A DNA stretch of 64,000 bases from Candidatus Tisiphia endosymbiont of Sialis lutaria (GCF_964026535.1 NZ_OZ032153.1:1395253-1459252), one strand, 5' to 3'; positions 1 through 8,871 are shown, numbered from the stretch's first letter. Notes: generated by a model from the sequence alone, not told the origin. Numbers and translations are program-made.

Positions 1-2
1 AT

Positions 3-110
3 GCTGTGCCTGTTAACCTTGCATATCATATTGGCAGATGCCTTGTGGCAATGCTAGAAAATTATTTTGATCCTCTTAGCATGACTATTTTGCCTGAAAC
101 GCAGATTTGA
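3..110 (+). CDS. DNA (cytosine-5) methyltransferase, C-terminal end (partial at window edge)
   Basis: Frame 3 of the plus strand runs from the window edge to TGA at 108-110 and gives 35 residues starting AVPVNLAYHIGRCL. This matches the motif X end of C5 cytosine methyltransferases (GNAVPxxLAxxIGxxL), which helps bind S-adenosylmethionine. It converges with, and overlaps by 26 nt, the 3' end of the Eco47II-like nuclease gene on the other strand. A convergent methyltransferase and nuclease is a common restriction-modification layout. Only the C-terminus is visible, so the recognition sequence cannot be read here; GGNCC is inferred only from the neighbour's family. The assignment rests on one motif plus the partner gene. 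Confidence 0.6.
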   Translation, partial: AVPVNLAYHIGRCLVAMLENYFDPLSMTILPETQI

Positions 111-909
111 AGAATTTTTTTATAAACTCATCGTTTTGCCCTGTATTAATTTTGAATTCTGGCTGTAAGTTTGATATGATGGTTGGGATTATCTCAAATA
201 ATTGTTCAAGAGCATCATCTACACCAGTTGCAAGTGCATATAGTCAATTGATGAGAAGTTGGTGACGTCGTCACTCGTCGCTCGCCTATTACTTATAGGC
301 GTCGCTCCATCGCTCCTAGCACCAAATTCCCCTGAATTGACTATAAAAACTATCACCATCTATTTGTCGTATCAAACGGTTTCTTGGGCATATAACACCA
401 GTGGAAGCGTTAGAAGGAACAAACTCAATATTATACCGCTTTGGTTTTTTAGGAATTATCTCAATGTAATATGCTGTATATCCTTTATACATATGACCTT
501 TTTGCATTACTAAATTTTCTAATTTGTAATACATAGAAGCTTTGTCTGAACCCTTAAGAGTATTATGTTTATTTTTTACTTCTCCAATGATTTTTTTATC
601 GTGATTGACAATATCTACCATTTGACCAGAACTTAAACTTTCCCATCCATCAAATGCCCCTAATATTTGTTGGTGAAAATCACCTAGGTGATTTGATAAA
701 GTTTTTTGTGATTGACGGGATTTCTCACTCTTCAGCCACTCACTAGAATTAATTTTAAAACTAGCCATTTCAAAGATAATAGAAAACGGATCCACAACAT
801 TACGATCAAATTTTTTCTCTGCTTTGATCATTGCTGCCCTGCCTTTATCTAAGACAAATTTAACAACCTTTTCAAGTGTAACATCATCTATAAAGCTTAA
901 ATAAGACAT
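85..909 (-). pseudogene. Eco47II-like type II restriction endonuclease, split by a MITE near its C-terminus
   Basis: From ATG at 907-909 the frame gives about 188 family-like residues, including DPFSIIFEMAS, EKSRQSQKTLSNHLGDFHQ and EVKNKHNTLKGSDK. These resemble the Eco47II/Sau96I nuclease family (GGNCC cutters); the E-x-K in EVKNKHNT is a likely catalytic element. After GDSFY the frame enters a 103-bp palindromic insertion (241-343) and stops early (197 aa). Beyond the insertion the original frame resumes as ALATGVDDALEQLFEIIP and ends at a stop at 85-87. Joined, the two parts give about 238 aa. The gene is therefore interrupted; the protein made would lack about 50 C-terminal residues and carry about 9 foreign ones. 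The family call is from memory of conserved motifs. Confidence 0.7.
241..343. mobile_element. 103-bp MITE with TA target duplication, inside the restriction gene
   Basis: The element begins tagtcaattga and ends tcaattgacta and is flanked by TA on both sides (239-240 and 344-345). Removing it plus one TA restores the nuclease reading frame exactly. TA duplication and short terminal inverted repeats suggest mobilisation by an IS630/mariner-type transposase, which is not seen in the window. A near-identical copy lies at 54,762-54,863. Confidence 0.85.
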
Positions 910-1106
910 TATTCGTAAAATGATTAAATTTGATTAAATGTAACTGGTAATTATACTTAACTTAAATGCTTAATGCAATTACCTTTTAATTGAATAATGG
1001 AGACAATAAATAAGGCGTACAAAATTTTTCTTACACGTGAATGTCTCATAAGTTATAAATTATTTGACTAGATAATTGTTTGTTGCTATAAGCTATCTTA
1101 GAGTGA

Positions 1107-1180
1107 TGGGGCGTAGCCAAGTGGTAAGGCAACGGTTTTTGGTATCGTCATCGGTGGTTCGAATCCATCCGCCCCAGCCA
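1107..1180 (+). tRNA. tRNA-Gln (anticodon TTG)
   Basis: A complete cloverleaf can be drawn: acceptor stem TGGGGCG paired with CGCCCCA, D-arm AGCCAAGTGGTAAGGC, anticodon loop with TTG (TTTTTGGTA context), T-arm GGTTCGAATCC, discriminator G and an encoded CCA at 1,178-1,180. It closely matches the bacterial tRNA-Gln pattern. It stands alone between the restriction genes and the accessory block. No integrase or duplicated tRNA 3' end was seen nearby. Confidence 0.95.
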
Positions 1181-1404
1181 CCTTTTTAGCCTTTCTAAAT
1201 TTTGTTGGAGCTTTAATATGGTTACGTTAAAAATTTTGTCAACAGAACCTAGTAATACCAACTCTCTAGCTTGGTAGGTCGAGGTTACGAAGCCACTATA
1301 TCTCTTTAGAACAACAGAAAAAATTATAATTGGAAATATATAAGACTCGATTGATTTATATAGGGTTGTAACTTAAATGTAACAAAATACTTATTATTTT
1401 AAGA

Positions 1405-1426
1405 AGCAAATAATAAATTATTTGCT
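1405..1426. promoter_or_regulatory. Palindrome upstream of HD gene copy 1 (possible operator)
   Basis: Arms AGCAAATAAT and ATTATTTGCT with a 2-nt spacer, 60 bp before the HD start codon. The palindrome and about 100 bp around it (from a gggttgtaacttaaatg motif to an AT-rich TATACTTTATAAT stretch) are kept nearly unchanged before all three HD gene copies. A protein-binding operator or RNA hairpin is inferred. The rest of the 1,181-1,485 gap shows no gene. Confidence 0.45.
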
Positions 1427-1485
1427 AGTATTTTAATTTTTAGTTTAATATACTTTATAATTAAAATAATGTAATAGGTAGTTAT

Positions 1486-2250
1486 ATGGAAGATATTAAT
1501 GATTGGGAAACAAAATACGAAGATTGCAAATATTCTGAGAGGTTACTAAGTAAACTAATGCAGATAAACCAGGAAGTAACTATACCAGTAGATATTGATA
1601 TGGTTAAAAAAGGTATATATTACGCCAAAAAGTATCATGGTTCGCAGATGCGACAATCTGGTGACCCATATTATTCTCACCCGATAGAGGTGGCGTATAT
1701 GGTTGCTGAATATACCGCAGTAGAAAGACCAAAATATTATAAAACTGATATGATCATTACCAGTTTACTACATGATACTATTGAAGATACAACTCTCACA
1801 GAAGATATGATTGGTAGAATTTTTGGTGAGCAAGTTGCTAGTCAAGTGGTAGATTTGACTAGGGTTAAATCTTATGGGAAAATTAGTGCAGCAGAGACAA
1901 TGACATTATTGTGTAAACAAAAAAAATATAATGTAGCTATTATTAAAATTTTTGATCGAATTCATAACTTACAAACTTTACAAGCCAAATCACCAGAGAA
2001 GATAGAAAAAATAGTTAAAGAGAGTTTAAAGTATTTTCTGATAGTTGTTATACATCTAGAAATATCAATACCAATAAAACTAAGGTTATTAAAGTTATGC
2101 TATCAGTACATACCCTACGCTCTTCCATATTCTTTTCAAGTTCAAGATCTACTATTTTTTAATAATAATCCTATGGGCTGCTTTTTTCCAATTTTTCAAA
2201 ATGAGATAGCCCAAATACAAAACCTAAAGAGATTGAAACAAATAGAATAA
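1486..2250 (+). CDS. SpoT-like HD-domain (p)ppGpp hydrolase paralogue, copy 1
   Basis: The protein has the hydrolase half of a RelA/SpoT protein: YAKKYHGSQMRQSGDPYYSHPIEVA, the HD pair with ED in LLHDTIEDT, and a downstream metal residue in KIFDRIHNLQT. The nucleotidyltransferase and TGS domains of full SpoT are absent, so only pppGpp/ppGpp hydrolysis is predicted. Start chosen at ATG 1,486 after an AGG (ataggtagttATATG). Residues after about 185 differ from copy 3, and the frame runs 80 nt into the convergent MFS gene, so the natural stop has probably been lost. Such spoT fragments next to proP-like transporters are known Rickettsiales accessory cargo. Confidence 0.75.
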   Translation: MEDINDWETKYEDCKYSERLLSKLMQINQEVTIPVDIDMVKKGIYYAKKYHGSQMRQSGDPYYSHPIEVAYMVAEYTAVERPKYYKTDMIITSLLHDTIEDTTLTEDMIGRIFGEQVASQVVDLTRVKSYGKISAAETMTLLCKQKKYNVAIIKIFDRIHNLQTLQAKSPEKIEKIVKESLKYFLIVVIHLEISIPIKLRLLKLCYQYIPYALPYSFQVQDLLFFNNNPMGCFFPIFQNEIAQIQNLKRLKQIE

Positions 2251-3496
2251 ATAACCCCCAATTGCCAAAATATTCAACTAGGTATATTAGACCAAAAGAA
2301 ACAATAACATACATTACAGCACGGGATAGTGCATATGTAAGAGTAGCACAAGTAAATCTTTTAAAAACAGGAAATTGCTTATAAAAAACTGGGGCAGCTG
2401 GCAGACTATCGGATACAAATAGAATAAGTGTAGCTTGGAGTAAAAATACATCCATGGTACTTTTAAGATTATCTAATAAATACGGACAACTAATAGCAAA
2501 AATAATATATATTATCAATTTTACTTTTAAAATTTTTAATGGATGAAATTTTGTGCTTAGATATGTCAAGGTGATAAAACCTAATAAATTTACCATAGAG
2601 ACAAAGAAGTTTTGATGAATAACCTGTTCTCCTGTGTACCCAAAAGAATCTTTTAGTATTCCAGCACAATAAATATATACAAAATAAAAAATTGCTGGCC
2701 AAGAACATTCTATTAAAAAATACGCTAAAAAGGTTTTTTTTACGATTTTTTCTTGCAAAATAGGATGATTTTCTAATGTTGTAGAATCCTCACCAATTTT
2801 TTCTAAACTTATCTTTAATTGTCTCTTAGCATCAGCAAATTCTGGCGTTTCTCTAAGTGTAGTTCTTGCAACGGATCCAACCAGTGCTACTAATGCCCCA
2901 ATCCAGAAAGCTATACGCCAATTAAATCCATAAGAAGTAACTAATGAGGCAATACCCAAAGCCGCTGTCATACCTAAAGCAGCAAAAACTGAAATTACTG
3001 CTACAACCCTATATCTTGTTGGTGGCACTGTAATTTCAGTAAGATAAAGCTCTGCTCCTATTACTTCTCCCATGGAAGACATACCTTGAATAATACGACA
3101 TATAGTTATAAGAACAGAAGCGATTATTCCTATTTGAGCATAGGTTGGTAAATTAGCCATGGTAATACAAGTAATTGCCATCATAAAAGTCGTTATTATT
3201 ACTGTCACTTTGCGACCTATATTTGTCTCCCAACCAGCCAAATATCAGTGCCCCAAGTGGGCGAAAGACAAAGGTAGAACAAAAAGCAGTAGCAGTAAAA
3301 AGAGATGCAATGTGTGGATCAGTCTTTGGAAAAATAGCTCATTTAGAAGAACTGCCATATGGACATATAGCATCAGATCAAAATACTCAAGGAATGTTCC
3401 CACTGAAAGTAACCCGATAGCAGATTTTTGTTCTTTGGTAAGGCTAGTTTGCCGATTAGGAATAATCCTGGTATTTTCTTGAACAACTTTACTCAT
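2171..3496 (-). pseudogene. ProP-like MFS transporter, copy 1, with two compensating frameshifts
   Basis: Intended ATG at 3,496 (MSKVVQENTRIIPNRQ); an upstream TTG at 3,544 is a less likely start. After NELFF one T is missing from a T-run relative to copies 2 and 3 (near 3,335). The frame then continues as PKTDPHIASLFTATAFCS in a shifted phase and is restored near 3,215 by one extra base (AAATATAGGT where AAAATAGGT is expected). The original phase has a stop codon between these sites, so a full protein cannot be made. The rest, from GRKVTVIITTFMMA to FEKLEKSSP, is normal 12-segment MFS sequence of the metabolite:H+ symporter (ProP) type. It converges with HD copy 1. Confidence 0.8.
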
Positions 3497-3751
3497 AGTT
3501 GACCTGGTTTTGTTGTTGACTTCTGATGGTTCATATTTTTTCAATATTTTGTGTTAATATATTTAGTATATAATATTTTATCGCTGCACTAAGTGATATA
3601 AGAAAAATAATTATAGATTTAAGTTGAAATAACAAATTTCTAGTTGTAACAATATCACGATCTTAATATGGCATTAAAGTTTTATAGCAACTTGAGAAAA
3701 CAAAATACGGGGTTGTAACTTAAATGTAACAAAATACTTATTATTTTAGGA

Positions 3752-3773
3752 AGCAAATAATAAATTATTTGCT
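3752..3773. promoter_or_regulatory. Palindrome upstream of HD gene copy 2
   Basis: Same AGCAAATAAT / ATTATTTGCT palindrome as at 1,405 and 8,806, with the same flanks, 45 bp before the ATG at 3,818. Confidence 0.45.
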
Positions 3774-3817
3774 AGTATTTTAATTTTTAGTTTAGTATAC
3801 TTTATAATTAAAATAAT

Positions 3818-4482
3818 ATGGTGGATATTAAAATGGAAGATATTAATAATTGGGAAGCAAAGTATGTAAATTGTAAATATGCTGAGAGATTACTAAGTAA
3901 ACTATCTGAGCTAAACCAGCAAGTAACTATACCTGTAAATATTAATGAGATTACAAAAGGTATATATTACGCCAAAAAGTATCATGGTTCGCAGATGCGA
4001 CAATCGGGTGACCCATATTATTCTCACCCGATAGAGGTGGCGTATATGGTTGCTGAATATACCGCACTAAATATGCCAAAATATTACAGAACTGATATGA
4101 TCATTACCAGTTTACTACATGATACTATTGAAGATACAACTCTCACAGAAGATATGATTGGTAGAATTTTTGGTGAGCAAGTTGCTAGTCAAGTGGTAGA
4201 TTTGACTAGGGTTAAATCTTATGGAAAAATTAGTGCAGCAGAAACATTGAATATATTATTTCAACAAAAGAAAGATGATGTTTTATTGATTAAGTTATTT
4301 GACCGACTTCATAATATGCAAACTATTGGTGCTAAATCGCCAGAGAAAATTCAAAAGATAAGAAAAGAAAAGAAACTTTGCTATCTTTTTTTCTTTTCTC
4401 ACAGTATTTGGAAACACCTGAATTAGAAAAAGCATTACATGAAACATGTATATGGAACCAATTGATAAATAAGCCAATATAG
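3818..4482 (+). pseudogene. SpoT-like HD-domain hydrolase paralogue, copy 2, frameshifted and 3'-truncated
   Basis: Near-identical to copies 1 and 3 through the HD motif LLHDTIEDT and the LFDRLHNMQTIGAKSPEKIQKI segment. In an aaaagaaaagaaac stretch near 4,360-4,375 the frame slips: the open frame ends at 4,426, while the neighbouring frame carries a family-like tail (ETLLSFFLFSQYLETPELEK) to a stop at 4,480-4,482. The last residues of that tail are antisense to the MFS gene, so a deletion has also joined the two convergent genes. The start could be ATG 3,818 (MVDIK) or ATG 3,833 (MEDIN, matching copy 1). The HD catalytic core itself is complete. Confidence 0.7.
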
Positions 4483-5245
4483 TTTTTATATTAACTTTTT
4501 CGTTTAGCATTTCTTGATTAGTAATATCCTTTTTCTCTAAACCGAAAGTTTTAAGTTTATTTAGCAGCCTTCTGGTTGCATCAGCAAATTCTGGAGTTTC
4601 TCTAAGACGTGTCCTTGCTATAGCTCCAACCAAGGCAATCACTGTACCAAATAAAAAAGCATATCGCCAATTAAAACCATATGAAGTAACAAGCGTCGCG
4701 ACCCCTAAAGCACATACTGCCCCTAGCTCAGCAAATATCGTAATTGCACCAACAACAGGATATTGTATAGGAGGCTTAGTCATTTCCGTTAAATATAATC
4801 CAGCCCCTATTACTTCTCCTAAGGATGACAAACCTTGCACTATCCGACAAACAGTAATTAATACCGAAGCAGTAATACCAATTTTCGCATAAGTAGGCAA
4901 AATAAACATCACCAAACAAGAACATGCCATCATGAAAGTTGTAATAACTACCGTAGATTTACGACCTACTTTATCGCCTATCCAACCAAAAATTATGGCA
5001 GCAAATGGTCTTAACAAATATGTAGAACAAAAAGCAGCAGCCGTAAGAAGAGAATTCACATGTGGGTCATATTTAGGAAAGAATAATTCATTCAACAATA
5101 CTGCCATATGAATGTAGAGCATTAAGTCAAAATATTCGAGGAATGTTCCTATTGACAACAGCCCAACAGCTTCTTTTTGTTCTTTGGTAAGGCTAGTTTG
5201 CCGATTAGGAATAATTCTGGTATTTTCTTGAACAACTTTACTCAT
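4295..5245 (-). pseudogene. ProP-like MFS transporter, copy 2, C-terminally truncated
   Basis: Start at ATG 5,245 (MSKVVQENTR), with a TTG possible at 5,293. The first eight or so membrane segments are intact, including the cytoplasmic loop motif GWIGDKVGRKSTVV typical of MFS proteins. Homology to copy 3 stops after ILAYLSI near 4,460; the last 38 residues are antisense to HD copy 2. About 120 C-terminal residues are missing compared with copy 3. It was probably generated by the same deletion that truncated HD copy 2. Transport function is unlikely. Confidence 0.75.
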
Positions 5246-5371
5246 AGTTGACCTGGTTTTGTTGTTGACTTCTGATGGCTCATATTTTTTCAATATTTTG
5301 TGTTAATATATTTAGTATATAATATTTTATCGCTGCACTAAGTGATATAAGAAAAATAATTTTTATTCTGG

Positions 5372-5540
5372 CGTCATTGCGAGACCACATAGTGGGCGTG
5401 GCAATCCACACTTATTGGATTGCTTCGTCGGCTTACGCCTTCTCGCAATGACGTTTTTACCCTGTCATTCCCGCGTAGGCGGGAATCTAGACCCCTACCT
5501 ACGCAGGGGTGACAATTCTTCTACGCAGGTATGACATTTT
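5372..5540. repeat. Two adjacent palindromic intergenic elements
   Basis: 5,372-5,453 is a 'tcattgcgag ... ctcgcaatgacg' palindrome with inner 'ggattgcttcgtcgg'. 5,461-5,540 is a second type with 'cattcccgcgtaggcgggaatc' and 'cctacctacgcaggggtgac'. Both families recur many times in the window between or at the ends of genes. They can fold as long hairpins in either orientation. Confidence 0.85.
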
Positions 5541-5543
5541 ACA

Positions 5544-6185
5544 CTAATGATGATGAGGGTAATGAGAACTCTCTCCACCCATGGCAACATTTCCTTCATC
5601 AAACGACGTATCATGCAACCCGCTGTCATCAGAGGTATCATGGGCAGAAGTCGATGCCCCATGTTCATCATAAGTTGCTGCAGTGTTTTCTTCAGTGAAA
5701 CAGCTCTGTATTAACTTGCCTCCCGGTAGTTTGATAGCGTGATTAAATTTATCCATCTGCTCGAGAACTACTGCCATATCTACTCCTTTAGTAGGAATCT
5801 CCTTATGAGTCTTTTCTACTAATTTGATAAGATTCTTAATTTCAGGTTCCATATATTTAGGGATTACTGGTTTATTTTCAGTTTTAATGCCCTTAAGTTC
5901 CTTAGGAGTAAACTTCAATGCTACACCATAAAATAGAGCAGCTATGTCAGCATCTTCCTTTACCCCTAATCCCTGTCCAAAACATTTAAACAACCAAAAA
6001 GGAGCTTCTTTACTACCTAAAGTTAGAGCCCACCAAAAATCCATAGCAGCAGATTGCCAACTAGCATCTATTTTTTCCTGAGATTTACCCCTATCTTCCA
6101 TATCCATGGCTAACCCATAATAACGTTCTCCTGAAAGTTGATATTCTTTTGCAGTAGTTGTGATTTTATTTTTTGACTTTGCCAT
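5544..6185 (-). CDS. Sel1/TPR-like protein A (paralogue of the next gene)
   Basis: 213 aa, no signal peptide or membrane segment. Residues 12-95 show Sel1/TPR-like spacing (ASWQSAAMDFWWALTLGSKEA, FKCFGQGLGVKEDADIAALFY), the pattern seen in alpha-helical protein-interaction repeats. The C-terminal 45 residues are Asp/Ser/His-rich and end SSHYPHHH. It is about half identical to the protein encoded just upstream and shares MDKFNHAIKLPGGKLIQSCF. It is the last gene of a three-gene minus-strand operon (19-nt gap). Function unknown; a host-interaction role is a guess from Sel1 proteins in other intracellular bacteria. Confidence 0.7.
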   Translation of the reverse strand: MAKSKNKITTTAKEYQLSGERYYGLAMDMEDRGKSQEKIDASWQSAAMDFWWALTLGSKEAPFWLFKCFGQGLGVKEDADIAALFYGVALKFTPKELKGIKTENKPVIPKYMEPEIKNLIKLVEKTHKEIPTKGVDMAVVLEQMDKFNHAIKLPGGKLIQSCFTEENTAATYDEHGASTSAHDTSDDSGLHDTSFDEGNVAMGGESSHYPHHH

Positions 6186-6204
6186 AATCGTATCCTCCTA
6201 TTTT

Positions 6205-6861
6205 TTATGAGATACTACAACCAATTCTAGAAGGAACTTTATCAACCTTTTTAGATATATGGTTTGTAGTTGTTAATGTTTTATTATGATTTATTAGATT
6301 CTTAGTTAATTCTAATGTTTTGGATTTTAAATCTTTTTCTTTAGAATTAGCTTGGGTATTTTTCTCAGTAAAACAACTCTGTATTAATTTGCCAGATGGA
6401 AGTTTGATAGCATGGTTAAATTTATCCATCTGCTCAAGGACTTTTTTCATAGTTACACCATTACCAGGAATCTGAGCATGAGCCTGTTTTACTAAGTTTG
6501 CCAATTTATCGATTCTTGGTTGCATGGATTTGGCAATTACTGGCTTATTTTCATCTTTAATATTATTAGCACAATCTTCCGGGGTAAATTGCAATGCTGT
6601 TCCATACATTAGAGCTGCTATGTTATCATCTTTTTTTACTCCTAATCCTTGTCCAAAACACTTAAATAAGCCAAGAGGAGCTTTTTCACTACCTAAAATT
6701 AAAGCAAACCAAAAATCTATAGCAGCAGACTGCCAACTAGCATCTATTTTCTCTGGTGACTTATTCCTATCTTCCATATTAATGGCTAATCCATAATAAT
6801 ACTCTCCTGAACGTTGATATTCTTCTGCTGTAACTAATACTTCATTTTTTGATTTTGTCAT
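6205..6861 (-). CDS. Sel1/TPR-like protein B
   Basis: 218 aa paralogue of the downstream gene with the same Sel1-like helical region (SWQSAAIDFWFALILGSEKA, FGQGLGVKKDDNIAALMYG) and the shared FNHAIKLPSGKLIQSCF block. The C-terminal 40 residues differ and are Lys/Thr/Asn-rich. The two genes look like a tandem duplication in which the tails diverged and the helical core was kept. ATG at 6,861 lies 3 nt after the stop of the coiled-coil gene, so the two are almost certainly co-translated. Function unknown. Confidence 0.7.
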   Translation of the reverse strand: MTKSKNEVLVTAEEYQRSGEYYYGLAINMEDRNKSPEKIDASWQSAAIDFWFALILGSEKAPLGLFKCFGQGLGVKKDDNIAALMYGTALQFTPEDCANNIKDENKPVIAKSMQPRIDKLANLVKQAHAQIPGNGVTMKKVLEQMDKFNHAIKLPSGKLIQSCFTEKNTQANSKEKDLKSKTLELTKNLINHNKTLTTTNHISKKVDKVPSRIGCSIS

Positions 6862-6864
6862 AAT

Positions 6865-8061
6865 TTACCACCTACCAGCTCTGCCTTTTTTGGGATCAAG
6901 AGCTTTAGCATTAGGAGTTTCATTAGGTGTTATTGTTCCATTTTTCTCCCCAGTAGCAGTTTTCCCTACTATTGGCTGTTTTTGTCCATAACCTAATTTC
7001 TCTTTTATTTGCTCAACCTGTTCCGTTACTTTACTTATAGGTTCTTTTTCGTTAGAGTTAGGGATTACTTGTTGTTTATCAGAACTTTGTTGCAATGAAA
7101 TAGCAGGTGATAGTGATCCATCTCCTAACGATGGTGAAAGAGATTTTTTTGAAGCTATCTCTTTATTTGCTTCTTTAACTAATTCTTCTGGAACAACTCC
7201 ATGTAACTTATGAAATACTGCTGCCCTCTTTTGAAGTATATCTTTATTGCATCCTTTAGCAAGTTCCATTCCATGACAAATTTTCTTAGCCTCTTTCTCC
7301 ATCTCCTTATAATGTTCTGCACATTCTGCTTTCTTGACTTCAGCTAAACCATGGTGATGCTCATGATATTTCCTTGTATTAGCCAAAGAAACTCTTTCTG
7401 GATGATTTGCTGGTAGATGGGCAACTTTTTCTTCAAGTTTTTTGATGTTCTGTATTTCAGCAGAATGGAGTTTTGTCTCCTCTTCGGCTGTTTTGTCGGT
7501 TTGTTTAATATGTTGCCAACGTCTTTTTTCTTCTTCTATTTGTGCCGGGGTTTTGGTTAATTTTTTCTTAGTCTCTGCATCAATTTCCCTACCTTCTTCG
7601 ATAGCTTTTATTGCATTATCTAAATGTTTACTCTCTTCTTGTTGTTCCTTGAGATAATCCTTATGAAAAGAATCAAAAGCTTTATATACCCCTGCTACTT
7701 CTGCACGCCTTTCTATTTCCTCACGTAATTTTTCTGCCGCTGCCGCCGCTTCCTCTTCTATTCTTTTGACTTCAGCAGCTCTGTTTTCTTCATTAATCAA
7801 AGCAACAATTGCTGATTTAACCCGTTGTTCTTCTTCTTTAAGAGTCAATTCTAATTGTTCAAACATTTCCTTAATATTGGCAAATTCTGCAACTTCCGGA
7901 TGAGCATCAAGAACATTGGCAAGCATAGACTTTAATGATTCGAAAGTAACTGGGTTCAAGTCCTTTACACGACCTTTGATATCATTAACAACATTCATTA
8001 TTTGAGCAAAGTCTGCACTATCTTTCTTCTGCCCTTTATCATCCTCAAAATTATCAGCCAT
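6865..8061 (-). CDS. Coiled-coil protein, first gene of the Sel1-like operon
   Basis: 398 aa from ATG 8,061 (MADNFEDDKG); a GTG at 8,076 would add five residues. Residues about 75-245 are strongly charged and Ala/Glu/Lys-rich with heptad character (EEEAAAAAEKLREEIERRAE, ETKLHSAEIQNIKKLEEKVA), predicting a long coiled coil. The last 90 residues are Ser/Pro/Gln-rich and probably unstructured. No catalytic motif or signal peptide is seen. It is followed after 3 nt by the two Sel1-like genes, which suggests one complex. I do not recognise a family. Confidence 0.7.
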   Translation of the reverse strand: MADNFEDDKGQKKDSADFAQIMNVVNDIKGRVKDLNPVTFESLKSMLANVLDAHPEVAEFANIKEMFEQLELTLKEEEQRVKSAIVALINEENRAAEVKRIEEEAAAAAEKLREEIERRAEVAGVYKAFDSFHKDYLKEQQEESKHLDNAIKAIEEGREIDAETKKKLTKTPAQIEEEKRRWQHIKQTDKTAEEETKLHSAEIQNIKKLEEKVAHLPANHPERVSLANTRKYHEHHHGLAEVKKAECAEHYKEMEKEAKKICHGMELAKGCNKDILQKRAAVFHKLHGVVPEELVKEANKEIASKKSLSPSLGDGSLSPAISLQQSSDKQQVIPNSNEKEPISKVTEQVEQIKEKLGYGQKQPIVGKTATGEKNGTITPNETPNAKALDPKKGRAGRW

Positions 8062-8163
8062 ATATCGTGTTTTCACCGTGTTTAAACCTTGTTAGCAATA
8101 GTTACGTTTTTAATTAAATATAACCTGCATTAAATAGTCAACTAATTTTTTATTAAAATATAG

Positions 8164-8318
8164 TTATTTTTTCTTAATAAAGACAATGTTCAATAATTCA
8201 CTGGCATCAGATATGGTTTTGATGGTTAGTACCCCCTTAATTTCGTGTGGTATTTTAGCAATATTTTTTTTATTTCTTTCGGAGATGATTAGTGTGGTAA
8301 TATTTTCTCTATAGCTAA
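8164..8318 (-). pseudogene. Lon protease-like C-terminal remnant
   Basis: A short minus-strand frame reads SYRENITTLIISERNKKN then IAKIPHEIKGVLTIKTIS and stops at 8,164-8,166. It resembles the end of the Lon proteolytic domain (AHRxGIxxxIIPxxNxxDLxxIPxxVxxxLxI). There is no start codon and no upstream Lon sequence; an in-frame stop (TAA) lies directly upstream. It is a 3' gene fragment and not a functional gene. The call rests on motif similarity recalled from memory. Confidence 0.45.
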
Positions 8319-8408
8319 ATTATTGATATATCAAAGTTTTACAACTAATCAGCAACCCAATAGTCATTTACAATGAATTCAATTTAAATTAACATATAAT
8401 TTTTTGAT

Positions 8409-8580
8409 ACTCGATAATCAAGTTTTTTTGCAGATTTGAATAAAATATAGGATCATGGTTTTCATCCCTGCTTAACTTAGTGTCATACCTGCTTTGGTGC
8501 GTGGTCTAGATTCCCGCCTACGCGGGAATGACAAATTTTGCGTTTAAAGATAGCTCTGTAAAAAACTTGATTATCGAGTT
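8409..8580. repeat. Inverted repeat enclosing a palindromic element
   Basis: Arms actcgataatcaagtttttt (8,409-8,428, continuing) and aaaaaacttgattatcgagt (ending 8,579) flank a 'gcgggaatgac'-type element at 8,480-8,533. The layout looks like a small non-autonomous element with about 24-bp ends. The rest of the 8,319-8,550 stretch shows no gene. Confidence 0.6.
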
Positions 8581-8730
8581 AAAGGCGATTTAATTGCCAC
8601 TGCTTGGCAACTAGATTGGACTGTCGGCATCCATAAAAATTTTGTTCATTTAGACCGACGTATTTATTATAATCAATTAAAACAGATAATATTTTTATAT
8701 TATAAGTTAGAACAACAGAAACAATTATAA
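8554..8730 (+). pseudogene. Unrecognised ORF fragment
   Basis: An open frame without a good start reads GDLIATAWQLDWTVGIHKNF then VHLDRRIYYNQLKQIIF before entering the conserved HD upstream region. The composition looks coding. No upstream part of a gene is present, so it is probably a truncated remnant. I cannot name the family. Confidence 0.3.
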
Positions 8731-8805
8731 TTGGAAATATATAAGACTTGATTGATTTATATAGGGTTGTAACTTAAATGTAACAAAATACTTATTATTT
8801 TAAGA

Positions 8806-8827
8806 AGCAAATAATAAATTATTTGCT
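8806..8827. promoter_or_regulatory. Palindrome upstream of HD gene copy 3
   Basis: Third copy of the AGCAAATAAT / ATTATTTGCT palindrome, 45 bp before ATG 8,872, with flanks matching those at 1,405 and 3,752. Confidence 0.45.
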
Positions 8828-8871
8828 AGTATTTTAATTTTTAGTTTAGTATACTTTATAATTAAAATAAT

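Noticed and set aside
259..513. Open frame of 84 codons on the plus strand
   Set aside because: Its first half is the MITE and the rest is antisense to the nuclease gene; no ribosome site.
1107..1180. tRNA-Gln as an attachment site for an integrated island
   Set aside because: No tyrosine integrase gene and no second copy of the tRNA 3' end were seen in the window.
8186..8314. 42-codon hydrophobic frame on the plus strand
   Set aside because: No convincing ribosome site; it is the antisense of the Lon-like remnant.
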